Source: Pedobacter cryoconitis (GTDB lineage Bacteria; Bacteroidota; Bacteroidia; Sphingobacteriales; Sphingobacteriaceae). Taken from it: a stretch of DNA of 64,000 nt. Made by a program: the position numbers and the translations under genes. Position 1 is the first letter of the stretch. The number at the start of each line of letters is the position of its first letter. Shown here one piece after another: positions 1 to 8,433 of the stretch. Where the stretch lies: assembly GCF_014207135.1 (NCBI RefSeq), contig NZ_JACHCC010000004.1:372001-436000 (forward strand), written 5' to 3'. The notes under the pieces are model-generated. The model ran no database searches, was not told the DNA's origin, and saw nothing but the letters and a program-made list of their open reading frames with translations.

Positions 1-550
1 CTACCACTCTGCTCATTGAGCGCATGATTTCATCATCAAATGTGATATCATTCAATTGAAGATCCTGCAGGTGATAACCCCATGATTCCAGTACGATGTC
101 AATTTGCTCCTTGACATGCATTACAATCTCATTTCGCTGTGCAAGAACGTTGGCCTGGTTTTGTGTAGCTACATAAGCTCTGATAGAGCCCTCGATGGTA
201 CGAATCAGTGCCTGCATTAAGTTGGTTGCATCCACGAATTTGAAAGCTACATTTTTAATAGTTTCTTCATCGTGATTAAGCACTGAATATAATAACATGG
301 CCTTAAAATATACATTGGCCTGATCCTGCGTGACTGCCTGAAAGGAAAGTTCCACCGAACGGTTCTGGATTGAAATCCGGGAATGAATAACTTCCACTAG
401 CGGAATTTTAAAATTTAGTCCCGGCCTTAACTGGCGCTGATACTTTCCGAAGATCGTGACAACAGCAATGGTACCTTGTTTTACTGTGACAAAAGAGCTC
501 ATCAATACCACAATGGCAATAAATAAAATGATATACACGGCGTAATTCAT
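1..550 (-). CDS. SPFH (band 7/stomatin-like) domain protein, C-terminus cut off by the window edge
   Basis: Translating the minus strand from the ATG at 548-550 gives 183 residues before the window ends, so this is the N-terminal part only. Residues 2-20 form one hydrophobic anchor, followed by the VKQGTIAVVTIFGKYQRQLR segment typical of the start of SPFH domains and later the conserved region around residues 105-160 (ALIRTIEGSIRAYV, then a long helix). SPFH proteins such as stomatins, prohibitins and HflK/C oligomerise at membranes and often act as scaffolds for membrane proteases. The substrate or partner cannot be told here. The family call is firm; the subgroup is not. Confidence 0.85.
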   Translation of the reverse strand, partial: MNYAVYIILFIAIVVLMSSFVTVKQGTIAVVTIFGKYQRQLRPGLNFKIPLVEVIHSRISIQNRSVELSFQAVTQDQANVYFKAMLLYSVLNHDEETIKNVAFKFVDATNLMQALIRTIEGSIRAYVATQNQANVLAQRNEIVMHVKEQIDIVLESWGYHLQDLQLNDITFDDEIMRSMSRVV

Positions 551-674
551 GATTAATAATTTAAAAAGTTAAACTTTTTCAAGATACGCAATAACTATCA
601 TATGCAAATATTCTGGTGCTTAAACACTCCGGGCACAGATATTGCACAGCAAGATTAGAATTAACTTAATCATC

Positions 675-860
675 ATGAACGTAAAAAGAATTTTTGGTAC
701 AATCTTAACTATCCTTGGCATCATCGGTCTGATCTATGCAGGTGTTGGGTTTGTAAAACATACAATGATGACACGTGAACTATTAGTTTCCGCAGTAATC
801 AGTATAATATTCTTTATCTCAGGTATAGGGCTGATTAAAAACACGAAGGATGAGGCTTAA
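675..860 (+). CDS. Small two-helix membrane protein, function unknown
   Basis: 61 residues from the ATG at 675; an in-frame start at 642 is possible but would add an unlikely polar leader. Two hydrophobic stretches (about residues 5-25 and 35-53) are separated by a short polar loop, and the C-terminus is charged (KNTKDEA). It resembles the many small hypothetical membrane proteins of Bacteroidota. It lies divergent from the SPFH gene and runs convergently into the CapA gene with 2 bp between stops. I do not recognise the family, but the hydrophobic pattern and ATG support a real gene. Confidence 0.6.
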   Translation: MNVKRIFGTILTILGIIGLIYAGVGFVKHTMMTRELLVSAVISIIFFISGIGLIKNTKDEA

Positions 861-862
861 TT

Positions 863-1978
863 TTAATCCTTCATCCGGATCTTCTGATCAGTAAACTTTA
901 GATTATGGCCGGGGAAATCAGCAGCTGTTAAAGAAATTATTTTTTTGAATGCAGTTTGTGCAGTATCTATTGTAAGGCGGTGAACTTTATCTTGTTTAAC
1001 CGAAATTACATCAGCATACAGAAAGTCTCCCTTGCCATTGATCTTAACCTGTAAAAGCGGCGCAAAACCATTCGGGCCTTTTAAACTGAACATACCGTAG
1101 GTACAGAAATTGCCCAGGCTGTAGGCAATAAATTTATTTTTATAAACTTCTACTGCACGGGTAACATGCGGGCCCTGTCCTAAAACAATATCTGCCCCGG
1201 CATCTACGACTGCATGTGCAAAAGCATAGACGTTTCCCCGGTTTTCCTGGTAGAAGATCTCATTGGCTCGGGTTACGTGCTCAAATCTGGCCCCTTCGCC
1301 ACCACCATGGAAAGAAACAATCACAATATCTACCTGTTTCTTAAGAAAAGATACCAGCTGTCTGGCACTGTCAATATTATTAATGGAAACCGTACCTTCA
1401 TTAGGAGCAAAAGCACAAAACCCATATTTTACGCTATCTTTTTCAAAAATAGTATAAGGATGAGAGGTTAGGCCGGCATACTGGATACCCAGTGAATCGA
1501 GGATTGCTGCACTGCGTTTCCTTCCTTTCCAGCCAAAATCACCTACATGATTATTCGCTACACTTAACAGGTTAAAACCCGCCTCCTTATAAATTCCTGC
1601 ATAACGCTCAGGCATCCTGAAGGCGAAACAGCTGTTGCCAATCGTGTCTTTACATTTTGTGGATTTTCCCTGGTTCAAAAAACATCCCTCCAGGTTTCCA
1701 AAAACAATATCCCCTTTTAAATAGGGCAGAACATTTTTGAAACTACCTCTGGCGTCATCTGCTGGAAGATTGGATTTCGAAGGATAGGCTGAACCCAGCA
1801 TCAAATCACCCACGGCGACGATTGAAAGCGTATCCTTTTTAGCTTTTAAGATAGTATCTCTCTGAGTAATCTGATGGGCGGCAAGTTTGCTGTTGCCGGT
1901 ACAGCTTAAAAGGACAAGGCTGACCATTACAGTCAGGAGCATAAAGCTGATTAGTTTAACGCGCATATTTTTATTCAT
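863..1978 (-). CDS. CapA-family metallophosphatase-like lipoprotein
   Basis: 371 residues when started at the ATG at 1976-1978. An earlier in-frame ATG at 1990 lies inside the terminator hairpin of the upstream gene and is less likely; a third candidate is at 1966. A signal peptide ends in a lipobox with Cys at about residue 26. The calcineurin-like fold of PgsA/CapA proteins is visible as VGDLMLGSA (about residue 56), GNLEG (about 94), ANNHVGDFG (about 141) and GQGPHVTRAVE. Family members take part in poly-gamma-glutamate or capsule metabolism, but no capB/capC genes are nearby, so a specific capsule role is not supported. It is probably an outer-membrane or periplasmic lipoprotein hydrolase. 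Confidence 0.85.
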   Translation of the reverse strand: MNKNMRVKLISFMLLTVMVSLVLLSCTGNSKLAAHQITQRDTILKAKKDTLSIVAVGDLMLGSAYPSKSNLPADDARGSFKNVLPYLKGDIVFGNLEGCFLNQGKSTKCKDTIGNSCFAFRMPERYAGIYKEAGFNLLSVANNHVGDFGWKGRKRSAAILDSLGIQYAGLTSHPYTIFEKDSVKYGFCAFAPNEGTVSINNIDSARQLVSFLKKQVDIVIVSFHGGGEGARFEHVTRANEIFYQENRGNVYAFAHAVVDAGADIVLGQGPHVTRAVEVYKNKFIAYSLGNFCTYGMFSLKGPNGFAPLLQVKINGKGDFLYADVISVKQDKVHRLTIDTAQTAFKKIISLTAADFPGHNLKFTDQKIRMKD

Positions 1979-2010
1979 AAAAAAATCCATCTAAAGTACT
2001 TTAGATGGAT
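1979..2010 (-). terminator. Rho-independent terminator of the NlpC/P60 gene
   Basis: A perfect 26-bp palindrome at 1985-2010 (two 13-nt arms, realistically a hairpin with a GTAC loop) is followed on the minus strand by seven T residues. It lies 27 bp after the stop of the upstream gene at 2037 and overlaps the first in-frame ATG of the capA-like gene, which favours a later start for that gene. Confidence 0.75.
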
Positions 2011-2036
2011 CAGATGTCTTTTTTAATAAGATAGGA

Positions 2037-2591
2037 TTATTCTTCAATCAAATCTTTTTTAGCCGATTCAAGGATTCTGCCACCCTTATAAAAGAAGCGT
2101 GAATAATACGGCTCGTTCAGGTTACTGATTACAACCCCTCTTGAAGAAGATGCATGAGCAAAACGATTGTCGCCTAAATAAATACCTATATGTGTAATTT
2201 TTGTACTTCTGATTTTGAAGAAAACTAAATCTCCTTCTCTTAGTTCGTCTTTAGGCAGTGGATTAACCATGCTGAAGATGTCCCGGGAATTTCTTAACAA
2301 CGTAGTGTTGAAAACTTTATCGTAAATAGCTTTTGTAAAAGCAGAACAATCAATTCCTTTCTTGGTATTCCCTCCGAAACGGTAAGGGGTTCCAATCCAT
2401 TCGTAGATAAATTTGTAGAGTTTTACGTTTGATGTTGCGTCTACTGCGACGCCCATAACCTGTGAAAAATATTGGGAAGCTAAGTTGTCAGGATCCTCTA
2501 ATTTATTGGTTTCTTTTGTTTTAGTTTGTGCGTTTAAAGCAGTTACGCTGCACAAAGCAATAAGGGCAGAAAACAAAAATTTTTTTATCAT
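2037..2591 (-). CDS. NlpC/P60 cysteine peptidase (cell-wall endopeptidase)
   Basis: 184 residues with a signal peptide (residues 1-22, ending LNAQ). The NlpC/P60 domain covers about residues 55-175: GTPYRFGGNTKKGIDCSAF places the nucleophile at Cys82, THIGIYLG gives His134, and RFAHASSSRGV gives the third polar residue His146. Such enzymes cut the D-Glu/DAP peptide bond in peptidoglycan during growth or recycling. There is no separate binding domain (no SH3 or LysM), so it is a minimal secreted form. It has its own terminator at 1979-2010. Confidence 0.9.
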   Translation of the reverse strand: MIKKFLFSALIALCSVTALNAQTKTKETNKLEDPDNLASQYFSQVMGVAVDATSNVKLYKFIYEWIGTPYRFGGNTKKGIDCSAFTKAIYDKVFNTTLLRNSRDIFSMVNPLPKDELREGDLVFFKIRSTKITHIGIYLGDNRFAHASSSRGVVISNLNEPYYSRFFYKGGRILESAKKDLIEE

Positions 2592-2789
2592 GTTACACTG
2601 TTAAGTTTGGGTAAAAGGTACTTGCACTTAAACGTACACCACAAGGGGCTTATTGTCAGGTTGTCAAAACTATGTAAATTAGATATGTTATCCAAATGTA
2701 ATTTGTGGAAATATGTGAGTTATTAACATTTTACGGTCAAGGATCATGTTCATTTTACACTATTCCTTCGATATATTACAATAAAAAAG

Positions 2790-2797
2790 TAGATTTG
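2790..2797 (+). promoter_or_regulatory. Promoter of the pdhA-pdhC operon (-7 box)
   Basis: TAGATTTG matches the Bacteroidota TAnnTTTG -7 box exactly. A TTCG at 2767-2770 (one mismatch to the -33 TTTG) lies 19 bp upstream, the usual spacing. The predicted start of transcription is near 2803, giving a leader of about 24 nt before the ATG at 2827. Confidence 0.65.
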
Positions 2798-2826
2798 CTC
2801 TCATAAATAAAAATCAATAGCCAAAA

Positions 2827-3819
2827 ATGAGTGCAGTAGAAATTAATAAGGATACCTATCTGAAGTGGTTTGAGTCGATGCTACTAATGCGTAAATTCGA
2901 AGAGAAAACTGGTCAACTTTACGGACAACAGAAAATCCGTGGTTTTTGTCATCTATATATCGGCCAGGAGGCAGTAGTTGCCGGAGCGATTTCTGCTTTA
3001 AATCCTGAAGATTCTATGATTACTGCTTATCGTGATCACGCTCATGCTTTGGCGAAAGGTGTAAGTGCAAACAGTATAATGGCAGAAATGTACGGTAAAG
3101 CTACCGGATGTTCCAAAGGTAAAGGTGGTTCAATGCACATGTTTAGCAAAGAACATAACTTTTATGGCGGACACGGAATCGTTGGCGGACAGATCCCATT
3201 AGGTGCAGGTATTGCATTTGCTGAAAAATATAAAGGAACTAAAAACGTAAATGTTTGCTATATGGGTGATGGTGCTGTTCGTCAGGGCGCACTGAATGAA
3301 GCCTTTAATATGGCCATGCTCTGGAAACTTCCGGTAATTTTTGTTTGTGAGAACAATGGTTATGCCATGGGAACATCTGTAGAGCGTACAACCAATATGT
3401 TAGATCTATATAAAATCGGTTTAGGATTTGATATGCCATGTGCACCAGTTGATGGTATGGACCCTGTTGCTGTTCACAATGCAATGGACGAAGCTGCTCA
3501 GCGTGCCCGTAATGGTGAAGGACCAACGTTTTTAGAAATGAGAACTTACCGCTACCGTGGACATTCTATGTCTGATCCGGCAAAATATCGTACTAAAGAC
3601 GAATTGGAAGAATATAAAGCTAAAGATCCTATTGAATCAGTAAGAGAAACTATTCTTCAGGAAAAGTATGCTGACCAAGCCTGGATTGAAGAAATTGAAG
3701 CTAAAGTGAAACAGATTGTGGATGAATCTGTGAAATTTGCTGAAGAGTCACCATGGCCTGAAGCATCAGAATTATATACTGATGTTTATGTTCAGGCAGA
3801 CTATCCGTACCAAGATTAA
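2827..3819 (+). CDS. pdhA: Pyruvate dehydrogenase E1 component, alpha subunit
   Basis: 330 residues, the usual size for the alpha chain of a heterotetrameric E1. The thiamine-diphosphate motif is complete: GDGAVRQG at residue 147 through ENNGYAMGT at 175. The phosphorylation-loop-like YRYRGHSMSDPAKYR (about 242-256) is also typical. E1 decarboxylates pyruvate and passes the acetyl group to the lipoyl arm of E2, which is encoded 31 bp downstream. The E1 beta gene is not in the window, an arrangement known from other Bacteroidota where pdhB sits elsewhere. Confidence 0.95.
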   Translation: MSAVEINKDTYLKWFESMLLMRKFEEKTGQLYGQQKIRGFCHLYIGQEAVVAGAISALNPEDSMITAYRDHAHALAKGVSANSIMAEMYGKATGCSKGKGGSMHMFSKEHNFYGGHGIVGGQIPLGAGIAFAEKYKGTKNVNVCYMGDGAVRQGALNEAFNMAMLWKLPVIFVCENNGYAMGTSVERTTNMLDLYKIGLGFDMPCAPVDGMDPVAVHNAMDEAAQRARNGEGPTFLEMRTYRYRGHSMSDPAKYRTKDELEEYKAKDPIESVRETILQEKYADQAWIEEIEAKVKQIVDESVKFAEESPWPEASELYTDVYVQADYPYQD

Positions 3820-3850
3820 TTTTACAACGTATTTCAATTGATATTATAGA

Positions 3851-5482
3851 ATGGCTGAAGTAGTTAAGATGCCCAAAATGAGCGATACCATGACCGAAGG
3901 GGTAATGGCGAAGTGGCATAAAAAAGTTGGCGATAAAGTTAAAAGTGGAGATGTTCTGGCAGAAGTGGAAACCGATAAGGCGACCATGGACCTGGAATCC
4001 TACTGGGATGGCACCATCCTGTTTATAGGTGTAGAAGAAGGTAAAGCTGTTCCTGTTGATGCAGTAATTGCAGTAATAGGTAAAGAAGGCGAAGATTATA
4101 AAGCTGCTCTTGACGCAGAAGGTGCTTCTGCACCTGTTAAAGAAGAGAAGCCTGTTGAAGAAGCTCCAAAAGCTGAGGCAAAAGGTGCTGCAGTAACTGA
4201 TGCTGACCTAGAAAAATTAGGCGTAACAGTAGTACGTATGCCTTTGTTAAGTGATACCATGACTGAAGGCGTAATCGCTGAATGGCATAAAAAAGTAGGT
4301 GATAAGGTTAAAAATGATGATATCCTTGCAGATGTAGAAACCGATAAGGCAACTATGGAAGTAATGGGTTATGCGGAAGGAACTTTATTACATATCGGTG
4401 TTGAAAAAGGTGCTGCGGCGAAAGTAAATGGTATTATTGCGATAGTTGGTCCTGAAGGAACTGATATCAGTGGTATCTTAAATCAGGGTGATGCTCCGGC
4501 AAAACCAGTAGCTGACCAGTCGGCTGCCCCTGTAAAAGAAGCTGCTGCGGCTCCGGTAGTATCACACGAAAATACTGAAAGTCACCAGGCTGATGGCGGC
4601 CGTTTAAAAGCATCGCCACTGGCTAAAAGAATTGCAAAAGAAAAAGGGATTGACTTGGCACAGGTTGCTGGAAGTGCTGATGGTGGACGTATCATTAAAA
4701 AAGATATTGAAAACTTTAAGCCTGCTGCAGCTAAAACTGCAGAAGCTGCTGCTGTTCCGGCTGAGAAATCAGCACCGGTTCTTGCACAATATATAGGTGA
4801 AGAGAAATATACTGAGAAACCGGTATCGCAAATGCGTAAAGTGATTGCGAAACGTTTAAGTGAAAGTTTGTTTACAGCACCGCATTTCTATCTGACGATG
4901 AGTATTGATATGGATGCTGCTATGGCTGCCCGTACAAAAATGAACGAATTCTCAGCAGTTAAATTATCTTTCAACGATTTAGTGATCAAAGCTGTGGCTG
5001 TAGCCTTGAAACAGCATCCAAACGTGAATTCTTCATGGTTGGGCGATAAGATCCGCTATAATGAGCACGTGAATATCGGCGTTGCCATTGCAGTTGAAGA
5101 TGGATTGCTGGTTCCGGTAGTTCGTTTTGCAGATGGAAAATCATTATCCCGTATCTCTGCTGAAGTTAAAGATTTCGCACAACGTGCAAAAGCTAAAAAA
5201 CTACAGCCTTCGGATTGGGAAGGATCAACATTTACTGTTTCTAACTTAGGTATGTTTGGTATAGAAGAATTTACTGCCATTATTAACACTCCGGATTCTT
5301 GTATCCTGGCTGTTGGTGGAATTTCACAGGTACCAGTTGTTAAAAACGGAGCTGTTGTTCCTGGAAACGTAATGAAAGTTACTTTGAGCTGTGATCACCG
5401 TACGGTTGATGGCGCTACAGGTGCTGCATTCCTGCAAACATTTAAAGCATTATTAGAAGAACCAGTAAGATTATTGGTTTAA
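3851..5482 (+). CDS. pdhC: Pyruvate dehydrogenase E2, dihydrolipoamide acetyltransferase with two lipoyl domains
   Basis: 543 residues in the order lipoyl domain 1 (about 2-78, lipoylated lysine in ETDKA at 43), Ala/Pro/Glu-rich linker, lipoyl domain 2 (about 125-202, lysine 166), linker, peripheral subunit-binding domain (about 253-289), linker and catalytic domain (about 320-543) with the active-site DHRTVDG at 515-521. It transfers acetyl groups from lipoamide to CoA and forms the PDH core. The lipB gene needed to octanoylate these lysines is at 59.8 kb in the same window. It is transcribed with pdhA and ends at a strong terminator. Confidence 0.95.
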   Translation: MAEVVKMPKMSDTMTEGVMAKWHKKVGDKVKSGDVLAEVETDKATMDLESYWDGTILFIGVEEGKAVPVDAVIAVIGKEGEDYKAALDAEGASAPVKEEKPVEEAPKAEAKGAAVTDADLEKLGVTVVRMPLLSDTMTEGVIAEWHKKVGDKVKNDDILADVETDKATMEVMGYAEGTLLHIGVEKGAAAKVNGIIAIVGPEGTDISGILNQGDAPAKPVADQSAAPVKEAAAAPVVSHENTESHQADGGRLKASPLAKRIAKEKGIDLAQVAGSADGGRIIKKDIENFKPAAAKTAEAAAVPAEKSAPVLAQYIGEEKYTEKPVSQMRKVIAKRLSESLFTAPHFYLTMSIDMDAAMAARTKMNEFSAVKLSFNDLVIKAVAVALKQHPNVNSSWLGDKIRYNEHVNIGVAIAVEDGLLVPVVRFADGKSLSRISAEVKDFAQRAKAKKLQPSDWEGSTFTVSNLGMFGIEEFTAIINTPDSCILAVGGISQVPVVKNGAVVPGNVMKVTLSCDHRTVDGATGAAFLQTFKALLEEPVRLLV

Positions 5483-5498
5483 TAATTCCCGAATATTT

Positions 5499-5525
5499 AA
5501 AAAGCTGCTCCGGCAGCTTTTTTTA
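5499..5525 (+). terminator. Terminator after the pdh operon
   Basis: AAAAAGCTGC at 5499-5508 and GCAGCTTTTT at 5513-5522 pair around a TCCG loop, and the T-run continues to 5524. It separates the pdh operon from hisS, which has its own promoter. Confidence 0.85.
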
Positions 5526-5550
5526 TGCCCTTTAGTTTTTGTACTTTTTG

Positions 5551-5558
5551 TACTTTTG
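5551..5558 (+). promoter_or_regulatory. hisS promoter (-7 box), predicted leaderless mRNA
   Basis: TACTTTTG is an exact TAnnTTTG box ending only 5 nt before the ATG at 5564. Since transcription in this phylum starts about 5-7 nt after the box, the mRNA would begin at or inside the start codon. No good -33 TTTG is seen at the expected distance. Confidence 0.6.
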
Positions 5559-5563
5559 CCCCC

Positions 5564-6964
5564 ATGTCAAACATTAAACCGTCTTTAGCAAAAGGAACCC
5601 GTGATTTTTCACCTCAGGAAATGGTGAAACGTAATTATATTTTTGATACTATTAAAAAGGTATTTAAGAAATATGGCTATGCCGAAATACAGACGCCTGC
5701 GATGGAAAATCTATCTACCCTGACTGGTAAATACGGTGACGAAGGTGATAAGCTGATTTTCAAAATATTAAATTCAGGGGATTACCTTTCTAAAGCTAAA
5801 CCTGAACATCTTGCTGCATTGAATTCTAATGCGCTGATTTCTTCAATCAGTGAAAAAGCATTACGTTATGATCTGACAGTTCCCTTTGCAAGGTATGTAG
5901 TGATGCACCAGAACGAGATTTCTCTTCCGTTCAAACGTTTCCAGATCCAACCTGTCTGGAGAGCAGACAGACCACAAAAAGGCCGTTACCGTGAATTTTA
6001 TCAGTGTGATGTGGATGTGGTAGGTTCAGAAAGTCTGTTAAATGAGGCAGAATTTGTTTTGATCTATCAGGAGGCACTCTGTAATTTAGGAATGACTGAT
6101 TTTACGATCAAGATCAATAACCGTAAAATCCTTTCCGGGATTGCCGAAATTATCGGTAAACCAGAGTTGATTATAGATATGACCGTTGCTATCGATAAAC
6201 TGGATAAAATTGGTTTTGAAGGTGTAACAAAGGAACTGCTGGAGAGAGGATTTACCGAAGATGATATTGTCAGATTAAAACCGGTTATTTTGCTGGAGGG
6301 TACGAACGAAGCAAAACTGGAAAGACTAAAAGAAGTTCTTTCTGATTCTGTTGTCGGACTAAAGGGGATAGCAGAAATAGAAACTGTATTTACCTATGTT
6401 CAGGGATTATTGAAAAACAGCGACCTGAAACAACCGGATCTGGAACTGGATATAACGCTGGCACGCGGACTGAACTATTATACGGGTTGTATATTCGAAG
6501 TGAAGACCAATGAAGCAGCTATGGGAAGTATTTGCGGTGGTGGCCGTTATGATGACCTGACCGGGATGTTCGGTTTGAAAGGCTTGACCGGAGTAGGGAT
6601 TTCTTTTGGGGCAGACCGTATTTATGACGTTTTACAGGAGCTGAACCTGTTCCCGGAATCGGCAGCGGCGGGTACGAAAGTACTGATCAGCAATTTCGAT
6701 GAAGAAGCAGAGCTTTATGCTTTACCTCTGTTACAGCAGTTACGCGATGCTGATATCGCTGCAGAGTTATATCCATCTGCGGCAAAATTGAAGAAACAAA
6801 TGAGTTATGCCGACGCTAAATCTATTCCTTATGTGATTCTGATTGGCAGTGATGAGCTGCAAAGCGGAGTTTTAACTTTAAAAAATATGCATTCAGGTGA
6901 ACAGCAGAAGCTAACCGCCTCTGCCATTATTGAATTGCTTCAGCAAGAAATATTAGCCAGTTAG
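5564..6964 (+). CDS. hisS: Histidyl-tRNA synthetase
   Basis: 466 residues from the ATG at 5564; an in-frame ATG at 5525 exists but lies upstream of the promoter box. Class II synthetase features are clear: KPSLAKGTRDFSP at the N-terminus, motif 2 RADRPQKGRYREFYQCDVD, the histidine A motif LARGLNYYTGCIFEV, GGGRYDD, and the motif 3 region TGVGISFGADRI, followed by an anticodon-binding domain (about 375-460). It charges tRNA-His with histidine. It ends convergently with the next gene, with a 4-bp overlap of stop codons. Confidence 0.95.
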   Translation: MSNIKPSLAKGTRDFSPQEMVKRNYIFDTIKKVFKKYGYAEIQTPAMENLSTLTGKYGDEGDKLIFKILNSGDYLSKAKPEHLAALNSNALISSISEKALRYDLTVPFARYVVMHQNEISLPFKRFQIQPVWRADRPQKGRYREFYQCDVDVVGSESLLNEAEFVLIYQEALCNLGMTDFTIKINNRKILSGIAEIIGKPELIIDMTVAIDKLDKIGFEGVTKELLERGFTEDDIVRLKPVILLEGTNEAKLERLKEVLSDSVVGLKGIAEIETVFTYVQGLLKNSDLKQPDLELDITLARGLNYYTGCIFEVKTNEAAMGSICGGGRYDDLTGMFGLKGLTGVGISFGADRIYDVLQELNLFPESAAAGTKVLISNFDEEAELYALPLLQQLRDADIAAELYPSAAKLKKQMSYADAKSIPYVILIGSDELQSGVLTLKNMHSGEQQKLTASAIIELLQQEILAS

Positions 6965-7731
6965 TTGGCTAATATTTCATCAAAAAACAGCAACATGTGT
7001 TTCCATGATCTTTTAGCAGCCAGTTCATTATAGGCGGCGCCTTTTGAATTGTCATTACCAGCATCACGGTCAGTAAATGCATGTACGGCATTGGCATATT
7101 CAATCATTTGCCAGTCGGCTTTAGCTGTTCTCATTTCCTGCTGGAAAGCCAGTACCTGTTCTGCAGTCATCGAAGGATCATCCGCACCATGTAAAATCAA
7201 TAATTTAGGTTTAATCGGAACCGTGGCTCTCTCTCCTGCATACTGAGCCAGGCCACCGTGAATAGAAACCACGCCCCTCACCGGGAAATTGGCTCTTGCA
7301 GCTTCAATGGCACCTGTACCGCCAAAACAGTAGCCGATGATGATAATTCTGGAGGGATCTGCACCTGCTTTAATCAGCTGCGCTAAGGCCAGTTTAATCC
7401 GCTGGTGATAAGCTTCGACATTCTTTTTATAATAACCGGATTGCTGACCGGCTTCTTTCGCGTCTTTTGGATAATGGCCTTCTCCATAAATATCAGCTAT
7501 AAAAGCATAATAGCCTAGTTTACTTAATTTAACTGCGGCTTCTTTTGCGTTGTTATCAATTCCTTTCCAGGCAGGCAGGATTAAAATACCCGCTTTTTTC
7601 AGGTTTGTTTTAACCGGAGTAACAGAAAGACCTTTGAGCTGCTGTGCGCCGTCTTTATAGGAAACCGGTTTGAGTTGAGCGTAAGTGCCGATAGCCAGAA
7701 GTGTAAGCATAATAGTGAATGATGTTTTCAT
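6961..7731 (-). CDS. Secreted dienelactone hydrolase family protein
   Basis: 256 residues from the ATG at 7729-7731 with a signal peptide ending GTYAQ. The alpha/beta hydrolase triad of the DLH family is present: nucleophile Cys in GYCFGG (about residue 135), Asp in HGADDPS (about 184) and His in NAVHAFTD (about 217). Family members hydrolyse dienelactone and other esters. There is no aromatic degradation cluster here, so the substrate is open. The gene lies 18 bp downstream of the NTF2-like gene and is probably co-transcribed with it. Confidence 0.85.
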   Translation of the reverse strand: MKTSFTIMLTLLAIGTYAQLKPVSYKDGAQQLKGLSVTPVKTNLKKAGILILPAWKGIDNNAKEAAVKLSKLGYYAFIADIYGEGHYPKDAKEAGQQSGYYKKNVEAYHQRIKLALAQLIKAGADPSRIIIIGYCFGGTGAIEAARANFPVRGVVSIHGGLAQYAGERATVPIKPKLLILHGADDPSMTAEQVLAFQQEMRTAKADWQMIEYANAVHAFTDRDAGNDNSKGAAYNELAAKRSWKHMLLFFDEILAN

Positions 7732-7749
7732 AATCAAATGATGTTTTGT

Positions 7750-8226
7750 TTAAGGTCCAGGGTGTGCCGCCATATATAAACGTAGATTTTCAAATGCTGT
7801 TTCGCTGATTTTGTTTCTCAGAAAACCGGTCCACCCCAATAACAGCCCAGTTAATCCAAGTGCTTGTTTTGACCATTTGTAGAAACTGAAATCATCCTCG
7901 TGCTGGATAATTTTTCCATTTTCAAAAACGAATGATGCCTTGATCTTATTGACGACCTTTTTTCCTGTCAGAGAAAAGGTGTAATGTGCTATCCATTCTG
8001 CACTGCCCATTTCTCCTCCCACTTCCACGTGATCGTATTCTATGCGCATATCTTTGCCTTTTTTAATCAGCATTTCCCACATCTTACGCACTTGATTAGC
8101 ATTTAATGATTTAAATACAGCATCACTGAAGGTGGCGTCATCAGCATAACAAGCTTGCATACCTTTGATGTCCTTGTTTTTAAAACAAGTATAAAAATGA
8201 TGAATCAAACTTTCGTTGGTTTCCAT
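7750..8226 (-). CDS. Nuclear transport factor 2-like (SnoaL-type) protein
   Basis: 158 residues. The N-terminus (ESLIHHFYTCFKNKDIKGM, then CYADDATFSD) is the standard opening of NTF2-like/SnoaL folds, followed by the sheet-forming AEWIAHYTFSLTGKKVVNKI. The family binds small molecules and includes isomerases and proteins with no known reaction. No signal peptide is seen, so it should be cytoplasmic, unlike its likely operon partner downstream. Confidence 0.75.
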   Translation of the reverse strand: METNESLIHHFYTCFKNKDIKGMQACYADDATFSDAVFKSLNANQVRKMWEMLIKKGKDMRIEYDHVEVGGEMGSAEWIAHYTFSLTGKKVVNKIKASFVFENGKIIQHEDDFSFYKWSKQALGLTGLLLGWTGFLRNKISETAFENLRLYMAAHPGP

Positions 8227-8229
8227 TTA

Positions 8230-8424
8230 AGGTTTGGTTTACACTAATATAAGTATAATTCTGTAGCGCAAATCAGCAGGTGAAAAAATGATTCTCTGTA
8301 AAATGTTAATTAGTGGAAAACTAATTACAATGAAGATGAAACCTTTTTAAGTTATTTATGTCTTATAAATAAGTTTTTAGGTACGGGAAATGTACGGTTG
8401 TGGCGACTGTACATTTCCTTTTTC
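8230..8424 (+). ncRNA. Candidate small RNA on the plus strand
   Basis: This 207-bp gap between two minus-strand genes holds plus-strand signals that neither gene explains. A TTTG at 8233-8236 is followed after exactly 19 bp by TAATTCTG (8256-8263, one mismatch to TAnnTTTG). A hairpin follows (TAATTAGT 8307-8314 / ACTAATTA 8320-8327), then a terminator-like hairpin (GGAAATGTAC 8386-8395 / GTACATTTCC 8409-8418) with five T residues on the plus strand. The minus strand has no T-run after this hairpin. A transcript of about 155 nt would result. A 20-codon reading frame also exists inside it. This is an inference from motifs only. Confidence 0.3.
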
Positions 8425-8433
8425 AGGCTGGTT

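Noticed and set aside
863..2591. Capsule or poly-gamma-glutamate biosynthesis locus
   Set aside because: Only a CapA-like protein is present; capB, capC and polymer-export genes are absent.
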